NCBI RefSeq assembly: GCF_046557915.1
Contig: NZ_JBHEBG010000004.1
Span: forward strand, 62,001-126,000
Direction: 5' to 3'
DNA: 64,000 nt
From: JBHEBG01 sp046557915
Lineage (GTDB): Bacteria > Bacteroidota > Bacteroidia > Flavobacteriales > Flavobacteriaceae
Shown: piece after piece, positions 27,001-35,076 of the stretch
How positions within the stretch are numbered: the stretch's first letter is position 1
Layout of the letters: each line of letters begins with the position of its first letter
Translations under genes and position numbers: made by a program
Notes under the pieces: generated by a model
The model's database searches: none
What the model saw: the letters and a program-made list of their open reading frames with translations, nothing else
Told to the model about the DNA's origin: nothing

Positions 27001-27216
27001 CAGGATTTGACAAGCAAAGTAGGTATAAGTTCTGCAAGGGTATATGTTGCGGCCACTAACTTGTTGTATTTATGGGGAGATGATTACACCTCTTTTAATC
27101 CCGAGGGCGTAGAGACTACGAATAGTGGTTATTTAGGGCCTACAACATATGGGGTGCAAGTAGGTGCAAGTCCTATTGTCAGAACCTTTACGCTTGGTTT
27201 AAACGTTAATTTTTAA
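24040..27216 (+). CDS. SusC-like TonB-dependent receptor (alginate oligosaccharide uptake)
   Basis: This 1058-residue outer-membrane transporter has a signal peptide ending L-F-A-Q. A CarboxypepD_reg-like domain (about 25-95, 'LSGTITDENNLPVPGATVVI') follows, then the SusC hallmark 'LDEVVVVGYGNRKRSQLTGAV', a plug domain with 'LIVVDGYPISG' and 'LKDAASAAIYGSRGANGVILVTTKKG', and a 22-strand barrel ending in N-F. It imports alginate oligomers with SusD and TonB energy. It is the first gene of a two-gene operon controlled by operator 2. Confidence 0.95.
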   Translation: MKFKLKLFMIAMLLVNVQLFAQDAYNLSGTITDENNLPVPGATVVIVNSTKGTVADFDGNYSIEVSNGDVLEFSSLGFSSQSITVNGQETLNVTLVEDSALLDEVVVVGYGNRKRSQLTGAVAKVGGAEVAAIQAARVDDALAGKLAGVLIQNQSGEPGADPKIQIRAASSISGDSNPLIVVDGYPISGSLATVNPNDIQSLEVLKDAASAAIYGSRGANGVILVTTKKGKQGKASFSYNSYVSISNKYQKDNLLLNAGEWANTIETNIANGSWDVSEVDPALLDYRINAYRNSPGAISPEEWLFQTGNTINHDFSMSGGTENTNYFASIGYLKTEGIAITQEFERINARLNIDTKLGDRFKTGLSFNGFTSDRAILAHDQRDLLRAYGVHPVFHTEESIAFVQQLNSEALALGLAAFDDGYRGGDAPFNNSIFTLQPGDTAQDWHYGRSGNGIGGSGDAGPATKLNNQERTQKTYFANASTYLQFGIIDGLNIKTVLGADILDTQDYYYRGLESDSRARSNQTDLDQTDTKISTVLSETTLNYAKVFGKHDIAAVAGLEFQNTYIRATALQGTNVPFGDIINYNLLDPEDIAVTERDETRTRRSVFGRINYAYDDRYLLSASLRRDGDSRFGANNQFEVFPALSLGWNVHNESWYNSELVSLLKPRFSTGSLGTTSFLGSYDALSLLNPAATALGTGFLIPDNIANPDLTWQTNTETNYGIDLGLISNRIRLSVDYYTSDIEDILINQSVSEVLGTSSIVLNSGDVRSSGLEFELSAALVQKQDFTWNIGANFSTVDTEITDLGGLDELPQVIYGQSGRGPVFRNYVGGEIGEMWGLESEGLVEEIHIADPTRTLGADSGEVYVKDQNGDGTIDATRTVEEGGDLVKIGQNTPEFYWGMNSQMRYKDFDMSFQLQGSHGAEVFNIDPLYWQSQFGGRLRDSFDANDDNIADGSGRHYTRARDQTSSAVQDASYVALRNLTVGYTINQDLTSKVGISSARVYVAATNLLYLWGDDYTSFNPEGVETTNSGYLGPTTYGVQVGASPIVRTFTLGLNVNF

Positions 27217-27226
27217 ATAGAAAAAA

Positions 27227-28552
27227 ATGAAAAATATATATTTATTATTGGGATCGTTGCTGTTGATAACAGCATGTGATAATGATTTGGACCAAATTCC
27301 ACCAAATATTGCCAGTACAGATTCTTTAACAGATTTTGATGGGGTTTTAAATGCGGCATATTTCTACCAACTCGGGTCTGTTACGCCAATGGCAGTGATG
27401 GGAGACTTTAGGGCAGACAATGCGCTAATGGATGAAGAACCATTTCCTGCGTTTGATAGATTCAATAGTGATTTAACCGATATGGAAGATCAATTCTTCG
27501 GACCTTTTTATACGGCTTTATACAAGTCAATATTAAGTGCAAATACCATTATTGAAAATTCTTCAGATGCTACGGATGTTGGTGAAGCTAAGTTTTTAAG
27601 AGCTTTGTCTTACTTTAAACTAGTGCAGGTATTTGGTGATGTGGTTATAAATTTATCTGCTGAACCAAGTATTACGGATACATCTATTTTGGTAAGACAA
27701 CCGGTTGCAGATGTTTATAATAACGTAATTATTCCTGATTTAACAGATGCAGTAGCGGCTTTAGATACTGAAATAGTAAATGGAAAAGCGTCTAGATACG
27801 CAGCTCAGGGCTTGTTAGGTAAAGTATACGTTACCAGGGGTGATTTTGGCAGTGCTGAACCACATCTTGCCGCCGTCGTAAACGGAGCTGCAGCAGCAGG
27901 GATTAGTTTACAAGCCAACTTTGCCGACATTTTTGGTGAGTTAAATGATCTAAATCCAGAAATCATATTTGCAACCCAAGTATCTAGTTCGGTAGTAGAT
28001 GAATATGAGTTCTCCGAGTTTTGGTCATGGTCTGGCGGACTCGACACTAAATCTCTGTTGCCGTTAGATGCATCTTTAATTGCTGCTTTTGATGCTAGCG
28101 AAGCTGGCGGAGATACCGATTTAAGAAGAGCCGTAACTATAGATGAAACAACTATGTCATCTCCAAAATTTCCTCAAACAGGAGGTCCTGAGCATGATTG
28201 GATAGAACTGAGATTAGCAGATGTTATTCTATTATATGCAGAAACATTGAATGAAAATGGTTCATCAGCAACGGAAGCTTTAGGCGTTTTAGACGGTATT
28301 AGAACTAGAGCAGGATTACCCGCTTTGAACCCGGCAACTATAAATACGCAGGCTTTGGTAAGACAGGCCATTCAAGATGAAAGAAGACTAGAGTTGGCCT
28401 TTGAAGGGCAAAGATGGTTTGATTTGGTTAGAACAGGAACTGCTGACGCTGAACTGGGAGAAACGATTGATCCTAATTATCTTGTGGCTCCAATTCCAAT
28501 CTCTGAAGTGCTTGCAAGTGATGGAGTTATTACTCAAAACCCGGGGTACTAA
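27227..28552 (+). CDS. SusD-like surface glycan-binding lipoprotein
   Basis: This 441-residue lipoprotein has lipobox I-T-A-C-D. The N-terminal SusD_like part has the TPR-like segment 'FLRALSYFKLVQVFGDV'. The C-terminal RagB/SusD part ends 'DERRLELAFEGQRWFDLVRTG', the usual signature. It caps the SusC barrel and binds alginate chains. It lies 10 nt behind susC. It is somewhat shorter than typical 500-residue SusD proteins but looks complete. Confidence 0.94.
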   Translation: MKNIYLLLGSLLLITACDNDLDQIPPNIASTDSLTDFDGVLNAAYFYQLGSVTPMAVMGDFRADNALMDEEPFPAFDRFNSDLTDMEDQFFGPFYTALYKSILSANTIIENSSDATDVGEAKFLRALSYFKLVQVFGDVVINLSAEPSITDTSILVRQPVADVYNNVIIPDLTDAVAALDTEIVNGKASRYAAQGLLGKVYVTRGDFGSAEPHLAAVVNGAAAAGISLQANFADIFGELNDLNPEIIFATQVSSSVVDEYEFSEFWSWSGGLDTKSLLPLDASLIAAFDASEAGGDTDLRRAVTIDETTMSSPKFPQTGGPEHDWIELRLADVILLYAETLNENGSSATEALGVLDGIRTRAGLPALNPATINTQALVRQAIQDERRLELAFEGQRWFDLVRTGTADAELGETIDPNYLVAPIPISEVLASDGVITQNPGY

Positions 28553-28709
28553 ATGGGTTTAATTATAAATGCCAGCACTTATTTTGAAGCTAGAGATGAA
28601 GGAGCTCTACAAAAGTGAAGTTTTACAGGTTAGAAGTGCACTTGGCATAGTATGTAAAGATGATAATATATTAATATGAGAGTTTTTTGAGTTAGTTTTT
28701 TAAAATGGA

Positions 28710-28742
28710 TTTACTGGTCTGTTTTCAGGCCAGTAAATTTTA
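28710..28742 (+). terminator. Terminator after susD
   Basis: TTTACTGG (28710-28717) pairs with CCAGTAAA (28730-28737), followed by TTTTA. It lies in the 319-nt gap between susD and gntR. The rest of that gap holds operator 3 and otherwise nothing recognisable. Confidence 0.65.
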
Positions 28743-28817
28743 TCAAAGCTCAATAAAAGACAATGAATACGGGGAATTTTAAATTGATGAATACTTTTTT
28801 TGGTTGTTATATTTTCA

Positions 28818-28848
28818 TAAATTTAACAAACCAATCTGGTTAACCAAT
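28818..28848 (+). promoter_or_regulatory. GntR promoter with operator 3 (autoregulation)
   Basis: A -7-like TAAATTTA (28818-28825) runs into TAACAAACCA (28824-28833, a degenerate repeat with intact right half) and then TGGTTAACCA (28837-28846), again 13 bp apart. The -7/operator overlap is the same as at the lyase and susC promoters. It lies 24 nt before the ATG of the regulator gene. Confidence 0.7.
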
Positions 28849-28871
28849 TTTAGATAATGCTATAATAACCT

Positions 28872-29573
28872 ATGAAAATAGAAATTCTTACAAGAACTGA
28901 AAATCAAGAAATCCAAAAAGGAATAATATCCAAAATCCGGGATTTAATAAATTATAAGAACCTCGAACCGGGTGACAAACTCCCGTCGGAGAGGATGCTT
29001 TCCGAAAAATTTGGAGTTAGTAGAAGTAATGTTCGAGAAGCTTTTCAAAAGTTGGAGTTCTATGGTTTATTGATTTCAAAACCTCAAAGTGGCACTTTTG
29101 TCGCCGATATTGGTCAGGTTGCCATGAATGGGATGATTGAGGATATTCTTAGATTGGAGGAGCCCGATTTCAAATCTTTGGTTGAGACTAGAATTTTACT
29201 CGAATTAAAAACTGTTCGCCTAGCCGCTCAAAGAAGGACCGAAGACGATTTAATACAGATGAAGATGGCCTTGGATGCTTATAGTAAAAAGGTCAACAAC
29301 GGAGAAGATGCAGTTCAAGAAGATTTACTATTTCATTTGGCTATAGCAAAGGCAAGCGGTAACAGCACCATGAATACTTTTATGTTGATTATTACGCCCG
29401 AGATTATAACCAACTTTGAAAAGTACCATGTTTGTGACAAGGACATGGCGTTTAGAGGAATTAAAGAGCATCGAGATATTTTCGATGCAATCAAGGAACA
29501 AAATACAAAGTTGGCAAAGGAAAAAATGAAGATTCATTTCAAAACATTGTACCAGTATTGCTATAATATTTAG
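28872..29573 (+). CDS. GntR/FadR-family regulator of the alginate locus
   Basis: This 233-residue regulator has an N-terminal winged helix (about 15-80: 'LEPGDKLPSERMLSEKFGVSRSNVREAFQKLE') and a C-terminal FCD helical domain. The FCD metal/effector residues are visible in 'DLLFHLAIAKASGN' and 'EHRDIFDAI...KIHF'. FCD regulators commonly bind sugar acids, so KDG or KDPG is a natural inducer candidate. It lies between susD and the catabolic transport genes. Its own promoter carries the same repeats as the lyase and susC promoters. Confidence 0.9.
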   Translation: MKIEILTRTENQEIQKGIISKIRDLINYKNLEPGDKLPSERMLSEKFGVSRSNVREAFQKLEFYGLLISKPQSGTFVADIGQVAMNGMIEDILRLEEPDFKSLVETRILLELKTVRLAAQRRTEDDLIQMKMALDAYSKKVNNGEDAVQEDLLFHLAIAKASGNSTMNTFMLIITPEIITNFEKYHVCDKDMAFRGIKEHRDIFDAIKEQNTKLAKEKMKIHFKTLYQYCYNI

Positions 29574-29810
29574 AATAAATCGGAAAGATGAAATTGCACG
29601 CCTTTGTCTTTCTAATTAAAACATATGAAGGGAACTAATACTTAAGCCTAACTATTCAAATTCCGCAGTAGTTGAACGTCCGTTGCATCTACTTTCAGAA
29701 ATGTTTTAGCTAAACCATAAGTATTTAAACAGGCATATCGCTTGCTTACCTCATATTGTCAATATTAAACAAGGGAGAAAAAAAATAATAAACAACCAAA
29801 CAATAAAATA

Positions 29811-31073
29811 ATGAAGGTCAAAGGATTAAGATGGTGGATTATAGGGCTTGTCTGTTTGGCAACAATTATCAATTACATAGATCGCTCCGCGTTGGGTATC
29901 ATGTGGCCCGAAATGAGCAAGGATTTGGGATTAACGGAAACCGATTATGCTTGGGTTATCAATATCTTTACCATAACCTATGCGGCCGGTAAATTCATTT
30001 CAGGAAAGGTCTATGATAAAGTAGGAACAAAAATTGGATTTGTATTGTCCATTTTCTTTTGGTCACTGGCATCAGTGCTTCATTTTTTTGCAAAAGGGGC
30101 AGCTTCACTTGGCATATTTAGAGGACTTTTGGGAGTTGCCGAAGCAGGTAATTGGCCAGGGGCAGTAAAGAACAATGCCGAATGGTTTCCAATTCAAGAA
30201 CGAGCAATGGCCCAAGGTATATTTAATGCCGGGGCAGGAATTGGTTCTATTGTTGCCGCACCAACCGTCGCTGAATTATTTGGCGCTTATGGTTGGAAAG
30301 CAACATTCGTTATTATTGGTGTGATGGGATTTCTATGGATTATCCCTTGGTTAATAATGAACAAGAAAAAACCTAAGTTACATCCATGGATTACAAATGA
30401 AGAAAAAGAACATATTATTTCCGGTCGGCATGAGAGTCGAAAAGATGACGATTCGGTAAAGGGATTGAGTGTTGGCGAAATATTATCCAAAAAAGAATCT
30501 TGGGGAGTAATTGCAGCTCGTTTTTTTATAGAACCCATCTGGTGGCTTTTTGTTTTCTGGATGCCTATTTATCTATTTAAAGAATTCAATTTCAATGTCA
30601 AAGAGATAGGTTACTATGCCTGGTTCCCATATGTAGGTGCCATGTTGGGTAGTTTGGCAGGTGGTTGGTATGCACAGAAATTACTTAAAACAAATAGTCT
30701 TGATTTTAGCAGAAAAAGAACAATTGCCATTGGTGCAGCTGTTATCGTAGTTTCCATTTTAGGGGCTATCTTCTTTGCCGACACTCCCCTGAAATTTGTG
30801 TCCTTCGTTTTCGTTGTACTTTTTGGTTTCCAATTTTCAATTAGTAACATCCAAACCATTCCAAGTGATCTTTTAAGTGGTAAATCTGTCGGCACCCTAG
30901 CAGGTCTAGGTGGAAGCATTGGTGCCGTTTCTGTTATTATAATGAACTGGTTGATACCCATAATTACAACGGAGTCTTATGCACCTGCGTTTATCATTCT
31001 AGCGATTTTGGCACCGTTGGCGGTGTTATCTATTTATATACTCATTAAAGAAATCAAACCCGTTGACATTTAA
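29811..31073 (+). CDS. ExuT-like MFS transporter for uronate/DEH
   Basis: This 420-residue protein has 12 predicted membrane helices. The anion:cation symporter subfamily text is clear: 'NYIDRSALGIMWPEM', 'GVAEAGNWPGAVKNNAEWFP' and 'QGIFNAGAGIGSIVAAP'. ExuT/GudP relatives carry hexuronates with protons across the inner membrane. Here unsaturated monouronate or DEH made by PL17 is the expected substrate. It begins 237 nt after gntR with no visible operator, and is followed 33 nt later by an SDR gene. Confidence 0.9.
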   Translation: MKVKGLRWWIIGLVCLATIINYIDRSALGIMWPEMSKDLGLTETDYAWVINIFTITYAAGKFISGKVYDKVGTKIGFVLSIFFWSLASVLHFFAKGAASLGIFRGLLGVAEAGNWPGAVKNNAEWFPIQERAMAQGIFNAGAGIGSIVAAPTVAELFGAYGWKATFVIIGVMGFLWIIPWLIMNKKKPKLHPWITNEEKEHIISGRHESRKDDDSVKGLSVGEILSKKESWGVIAARFFIEPIWWLFVFWMPIYLFKEFNFNVKEIGYYAWFPYVGAMLGSLAGGWYAQKLLKTNSLDFSRKRTIAIGAAVIVVSILGAIFFADTPLKFVSFVFVVLFGFQFSISNIQTIPSDLLSGKSVGTLAGLGGSIGAVSVIIMNWLIPIITTESYAPAFIILAILAPLAVLSIYILIKEIKPVDI

Positions 31074-31106
31074 CAAAAAAGAATAATAAAAAGTAAATTT
31101 TATAAA

Positions 31107-31868
31107 ATGAAATTAGAAGGAAAAGTAGCGGTAATTACTGGAGCTACCGGTGGTATCGGTTTTGAAGTAGCAAAAAGATTAGGCCAAGATGGATATACAG
31201 TGGTGCTAAACGGCATAGAGGACGACCTAGGGGCCAAGAGAGCAAAAGAGCTTGCTACGGAAGGAATCAACGCTGAGTATTACGGTTTTGACGTTACCAA
31301 AGAAGAAGCGGTGACCTCAAATATCAAAGCAATAGGAGATAAGTATGGAAAAATAGACGTTCTTGTAAACAACGCAGGTGGTCTGGGTGGACGCTCTAGG
31401 TTTGAAGAGATGACTACGGAATTTTATAGATTCGTAATGGCATTAAACCTAGACTCAACATTTTTCGCTTCAAGAGCGGCTATACCTTTTCTTAAGAAAG
31501 CAGAGAATCCTTCCATAATCAATTATACCTCAATTGCGGGATGGAATGCAGGAGGACCAGGTGCCGGAATTTACGGAACATCCAAAGCAGGAGTTCATGC
31601 TATTACGAGAGCTTTGGCCAAAGACCTTGCGGAATATGGCATTCGGGTAAATGCGGTATCTCCGGGTACTATTGATACACCTTTTCATGCACAAATCAAA
31701 TCCACAAAACCAGAAGTATTCGCTTCATGGAAGAACAATATCTTACTAGGTAGGTTAGGGCAACCAGAAGATGTAGCATCCGTCATTTCCTTCTTGGTGA
31801 GTGATGACGCTTCTTTTATGACGGCGGAAACTATCCAAATTGGTGGCGGACAAGGTTTAGGAATTTAA
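31107..31868 (+). CDS. SDR oxidoreductase, second candidate DEH reductase
   Basis: This 253-residue classical SDR has T-G-A-T-G-G-I-G, N-N-A-G-G and catalytic S...Y-G-T-S-K. It shares the 'NNAGG' plus Arg/Phe/Glu-Met pattern with the SDR at 22817, suggesting paralogy, but keeps the standard Gly-rich loop. It sits between the MFS gene and kdgK, the same neighbourhood in which flavobacterial DEH reductases are found. The two SDRs may differ in NADH/NADPH use or handle different keto-uronates. Confidence 0.85.
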   Translation: MKLEGKVAVITGATGGIGFEVAKRLGQDGYTVVLNGIEDDLGAKRAKELATEGINAEYYGFDVTKEEAVTSNIKAIGDKYGKIDVLVNNAGGLGGRSRFEEMTTEFYRFVMALNLDSTFFASRAAIPFLKKAENPSIINYTSIAGWNAGGPGAGIYGTSKAGVHAITRALAKDLAEYGIRVNAVSPGTIDTPFHAQIKSTKPEVFASWKNNILLGRLGQPEDVASVISFLVSDDASFMTAETIQIGGGQGLGI

Positions 31869-31914
31869 AACCAAGTCAACTTTATTTATTAAATCAGTAT
31901 AAAAATAGATTCCC

Positions 31915-31936
31915 TTACCTACTCATAGGTAGGTTC
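31915..31936 (+). other. Intergenic hairpin between SDR and kdgK
   Basis: ACCTAC (31917-31922) pairs with GTAGGT (31929-31934) around TCATAG. There is no U-tract. It may be an mRNA processing or stability element within the catabolic operon. Confidence 0.35.
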
Positions 31937-31962
31937 AAGAGAATGAAATAAATTAAATAACA

Positions 31963-33003
31963 ATGAAGAAAGTAGTAACCTTTGGAGAAATTATGCTGCG
32001 CTTAGCTCCTTCAGGATTTTTGAGATTTTCACAAGCCAATAATTTTGATGTTGTCTATGGCGGTGGTGAATCTAATGTGGCAGTATCGCTGGCAAACTAT
32101 GGGGTTCCTGTAGATTTTGTGACCCGTTTACCCGATAACGATATAGGACATTGCGCGCTCATGGAAATGCGCAAAAGAGGTGTAGGCACGGATAAGATTG
32201 TCTACGGTGGAGACCGACTTGGAATTTATTTCCTTGAAACAGGTGCTGTATCTCGTGGATCGAAGGTAGTGTATGACCGTGCCCATTCTGCAATCGCCGA
32301 AATAGAATCGGGTATGATTGATTGGGATACTGTTTTTGAGGGGGTGGAATGGTTTCACTGGACGGGTATTACTCCGGCCATCTCTCAAGGTGCCGCCGAT
32401 GTTTGTTTGGAAGCCATGAAGGCGGCCGATAAAAAAGGCATAACGATTTCTACAGATTTGAATTACCGATCAAAGCTCTGGAATTATGGCGGTGATCGTG
32501 AAGCTATAATGACCGAACTAACCTCGTACTGCGACATAATATTGGGCAATGAAGAGGATGCGGAAAAGCATTTTGGAATCCACCCGGAAGGTTTAGACGT
32601 TCATAAAGATGGGCACGATGTAAAGGCGGAAGCTTTTCTTTCGGTTTGTAAACAGATGATGAAAAAATTCCCTAAAGCCAAAAAAGTGATAACTACGTTA
32701 AGAGGTTCCATTTCCGCATCCCACAATACTTGGGCAGGAGTGCTATGGGACGGTTCCAGGATGTACGAAACAAGACAATACCAGATAACCGATATTGTAG
32801 ATCGAGTTGGTGGAGGCGATTCTTTTATGGGAGGTTTAATTTATGGATTACTGAAATATCCTGAAGATGATCAAAATGCACTTGATTTTGCAGTAGCTGC
32901 GTCTTGTTTAAAACATACCATAAAAGGCGATGCCAACCTTGTAACCGTGGACGAAGTCCAAAAACTAATGGGAGGAGATGCTTCAGGAAGGGTCTCTAGG
33001 TAA
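31963..33003 (+). CDS. kdgK: 2-keto-3-deoxygluconate kinase
   Basis: This 346-residue PfkB-family sugar kinase starts 'TFGEIMLRLAPSGFLRFSQAN', a typical KdgK opening that contacts substrate. The C-terminal catalytic loop is G-G-G-D-S-F-M-G-G with the base Asp. It phosphorylates KDG to KDPG. It lies 94 nt after the SDR and 11 nt before kdgA, so the last two steps of alginate catabolism are co-transcribed. Confidence 0.95.
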   Translation: MKKVVTFGEIMLRLAPSGFLRFSQANNFDVVYGGGESNVAVSLANYGVPVDFVTRLPDNDIGHCALMEMRKRGVGTDKIVYGGDRLGIYFLETGAVSRGSKVVYDRAHSAIAEIESGMIDWDTVFEGVEWFHWTGITPAISQGAADVCLEAMKAADKKGITISTDLNYRSKLWNYGGDREAIMTELTSYCDIILGNEEDAEKHFGIHPEGLDVHKDGHDVKAEAFLSVCKQMMKKFPKAKKVITTLRGSISASHNTWAGVLWDGSRMYETRQYQITDIVDRVGGGDSFMGGLIYGLLKYPEDDQNALDFAVAASCLKHTIKGDANLVTVDEVQKLMGGDASGRVSR

Positions 33004-33014
33004 AGAAAAAGGGT

Positions 33015-33683
33015 ATGGCAAAATATGCAAGGATAGAAGTGGCTAGGCTTATGGAGACAACAGGCATGGTGCCGTTGTTCTATCATCCAGACATAGTCCT
33101 CGGAAAGAAAGTGCTAAAAGCCTGCTATGATGGTGGGGCACGCTTAATGGAGTTTACTGCACGAGGCGATTTTGCTTTTGAAGTTTTCTCCGAGCTTAAC
33201 AAATATGCGCTGACCGAACTCCCAGGGATGGCAATGGGGGTAGGTTCCATAACCGATGCTGCCGCTGCCTCAATGTATATGTCCCTTGGGGCCAATTTCA
33301 TTGTTACACCTACCTTGAGAGAGGATATTGCATTGGTCTGTAATCGAAGAAAGGTATTATGGTCGCCAGGTTGTGGTTCGCTCACCGAAATAAATAGGGC
33401 GGAGGAGCTTGGTTGCGAAGTGGTAAAACTATTTCCTGGTGCTACTTACGGCCCTGGTTTTGTAAAAGCGATAAAAGGTCCACAACCATGGACCAGCATT
33501 ATGCCCACTGGAGGTGTAAGTACAGAAGCGGAGAACCTGAAAGCATGGTTTCAGGCAGGGGTTACTTGCGTAGGTATGGGGTCTAAGCTTATTTCCAAGG
33601 ATATTATGGAAAAGCAAAACTTTAAGCAACTACAAAAAAGTGTGAAGCAGACCTTGGATTTGATAAGTCAACTTCGCAAATGA
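33015..33683 (+). CDS. kdgA: KDPG aldolase
   Basis: This 222-residue class I aldolase cleaves KDPG to pyruvate and glyceraldehyde-3-phosphate. The Schiff-base Lys is in V-V-K-L-F-P-G, the catalytic Glu in L-M-E-F-T-A-R, and the phosphate-binding 'PTGGV' follows. It links alginate sugars to central metabolism. Its stop (TGA 33681-33683) overlaps the ATG of the next gene, an NRAMP-like transporter. Confidence 0.95.
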   Translation: MAKYARIEVARLMETTGMVPLFYHPDIVLGKKVLKACYDGGARLMEFTARGDFAFEVFSELNKYALTELPGMAMGVGSITDAAAASMYMSLGANFIVTPTLREDIALVCNRRKVLWSPGCGSLTEINRAEELGCEVVKLFPGATYGPGFVKAIKGPQPWTSIMPTGGVSTEAENLKAWFQAGVTCVGMGSKLISKDIMEKQNFKQLQKSVKQTLDLISQLRK

Positions 33684-34942
33684 TGCCGTCCAAATCCATA
33701 TTTAAAAAAATCCTTGCCATAATCTTGGGTTTTGGGCCTGGGATTTTCGCCATAGGTTATACTATCGGTACAGGTAGCGTCACCTCTATGATAGTTGCTG
33801 GGAGCACCTACGGAATGCAATTGCTTTGGGTACTGCTATTAAGTTGTATTTTTTCGGGACTTCTTATGTACACCTATGGAAATTATGCCTTGGTATCTGG
33901 AGAGACCGCCTTATATGCCTTTAAAAAACATATAAAAGGCGGAAAGTTAATCGCAATCCTGATAATCCTTGGAATTTCATTTGGGCAATGGAATTCGCTT
34001 ATGGGGATCTTAGGAATATCGGCCAATATTATTTTTGAAATTTTTGTTATTTACTTTCCCCAATTAAAAGAGTTCCAATATGAAACGGTGTTGCTAATCG
34101 CCATTGCAGTCATAGTCATTATGTACTGCCTTTTGCTTGTGGGCAAGTATACATTTTTTGAAAAAATTCTAGTAATTTTTGTTACCATAATGGGACTTTC
34201 CTTTTTAATTTCCCTTTTTATGGTTTATCCATTACCCATGGAGGTCGTAAAAGGACTTGTACCCAGTATACCTGAGGTAAAAGGAGGTAAAATGATGGTG
34301 GCGGCCTTTGTGGGTACTACTATGGCGGCGGCAACCTTTCTATCTAGGCCCCTCTTCGTAAAGGGAAAGGGATGGGATATAAGAAACTTGGGACAGCAAC
34401 GAAAAGATGCTATAACGGCGGCTATTCTGGTCTTTGTTATCAGTGGGTCCATAATGGCAGTGGCTAGCGGGGCTCTATTTCATCAGGGAAAATCTGTAAC
34501 CCAAGTGTTGGATATGGTAAACATCTTAGAACCAGTAGCCGGAAAATTTGCGCTTACTCTGTTCTTTTTTGGAACCTTGAGTGCCGGCCTGTCGTCTATA
34601 TTTCCTTGTTTGCTGATTGCACCTATTCTCTTGTCGGATTATCAATCGGGAAAGCTCGACACCAATTCCCTACAGTTTAGAATTATTACTGCATTTGCCT
34701 GTCTTTTTGCACTTATAGTACCCATATTTGGGGCCAATCCCATAGAGATGCAAATATTGTCGCAAGTGCTCAATGTTTTTGTCTTGCCCTTAGTTATTGT
34801 TGGTATCATAATTTTGATCAATACTAAAAAAATTATGGGGGAACATCGTGCAGGAATCCTGGTTAATGCGGGGTTATTGGCGTCTCTGTTCTTTTCTTGT
34901 TTAATTTCTTACAATGGTGTAGTGGCCATATTGGCTTTTTAG
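33680..34942 (+). CDS. NRAMP-fold transporter lacking canonical metal-binding motifs
   Basis: This 420-residue inner-membrane protein has about 11 helices and an NRAMP-like opening (G-P-G-I-F-A-I-G-Y). The TM1 metal motif D-P-G-N is replaced by T-I-G-T-G-S, and the TM6 region reads F-V-G-T-T-M-A-A-A-T where NRAMPs have the M-P-H-type motif. It therefore keeps the LeuT-type fold but probably does not carry Mn or Fe. It overlaps kdgA by 4 nt (ATGA), so translation is coupled to sugar-acid catabolism. An organic acid or sugar acid is a plausible substrate; this is inferred. Confidence 0.75.
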   Translation: MMPSKSIFKKILAIILGFGPGIFAIGYTIGTGSVTSMIVAGSTYGMQLLWVLLLSCIFSGLLMYTYGNYALVSGETALYAFKKHIKGGKLIAILIILGISFGQWNSLMGILGISANIIFEIFVIYFPQLKEFQYETVLLIAIAVIVIMYCLLLVGKYTFFEKILVIFVTIMGLSFLISLFMVYPLPMEVVKGLVPSIPEVKGGKMMVAAFVGTTMAAATFLSRPLFVKGKGWDIRNLGQQRKDAITAAILVFVISGSIMAVASGALFHQGKSVTQVLDMVNILEPVAGKFALTLFFFGTLSAGLSSIFPCLLIAPILLSDYQSGKLDTNSLQFRIITAFACLFALIVPIFGANPIEMQILSQVLNVFVLPLVIVGIIILINTKKIMGEHRAGILVNAGLLASLFFSCLISYNGVVAILAF

Positions 34943-34965
34943 TAAGCTTTTGCACCAACCATACT

Positions 34966-34986
34966 ACTGATAATTATCAGTCTTTT
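34966..34986 (+). terminator. Palindrome with T-run after the kdgA-transporter operon
   Basis: ACTGATAATTATCAGT (34966-34981) is a perfect 16-bp palindrome followed by CTTTTTA. It can act as a small terminator for the catabolic operon. Being perfectly symmetric, it could also be an operator for the gene at 35077. Confidence 0.5.
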
Positions 34987-35008
34987 TACATGGGTATTTT
35001 GGAGGTTT

Positions 35009-35022
35009 GTAACTTAAGTTAC
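35009..35022. promoter_or_regulatory. Perfect palindrome GTAACTTAAGTTAC, Crp/Fnr-like operator
   Basis: This 14-bp perfect palindrome lies 55 nt before the CstB-like gene. The GTAAC-n4-GTTAC form resembles sites of Crp/Fnr-family regulators in Bacteroidota. The regulator is not in the window, so the assignment is by shape only. Confidence 0.45.
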
Positions 35023-35076
35023 CGTACAGGTTTTTAAGGTGATATACCTTTAATTATTCTAATAAAAAAGACGATA

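Noticed and set aside
29574..29810. Search for a fourth operator before the MFS gene
   Set aside because: Only an isolated AACCA half-site is present; no TGGTWWACCA or 13-bp phasing.
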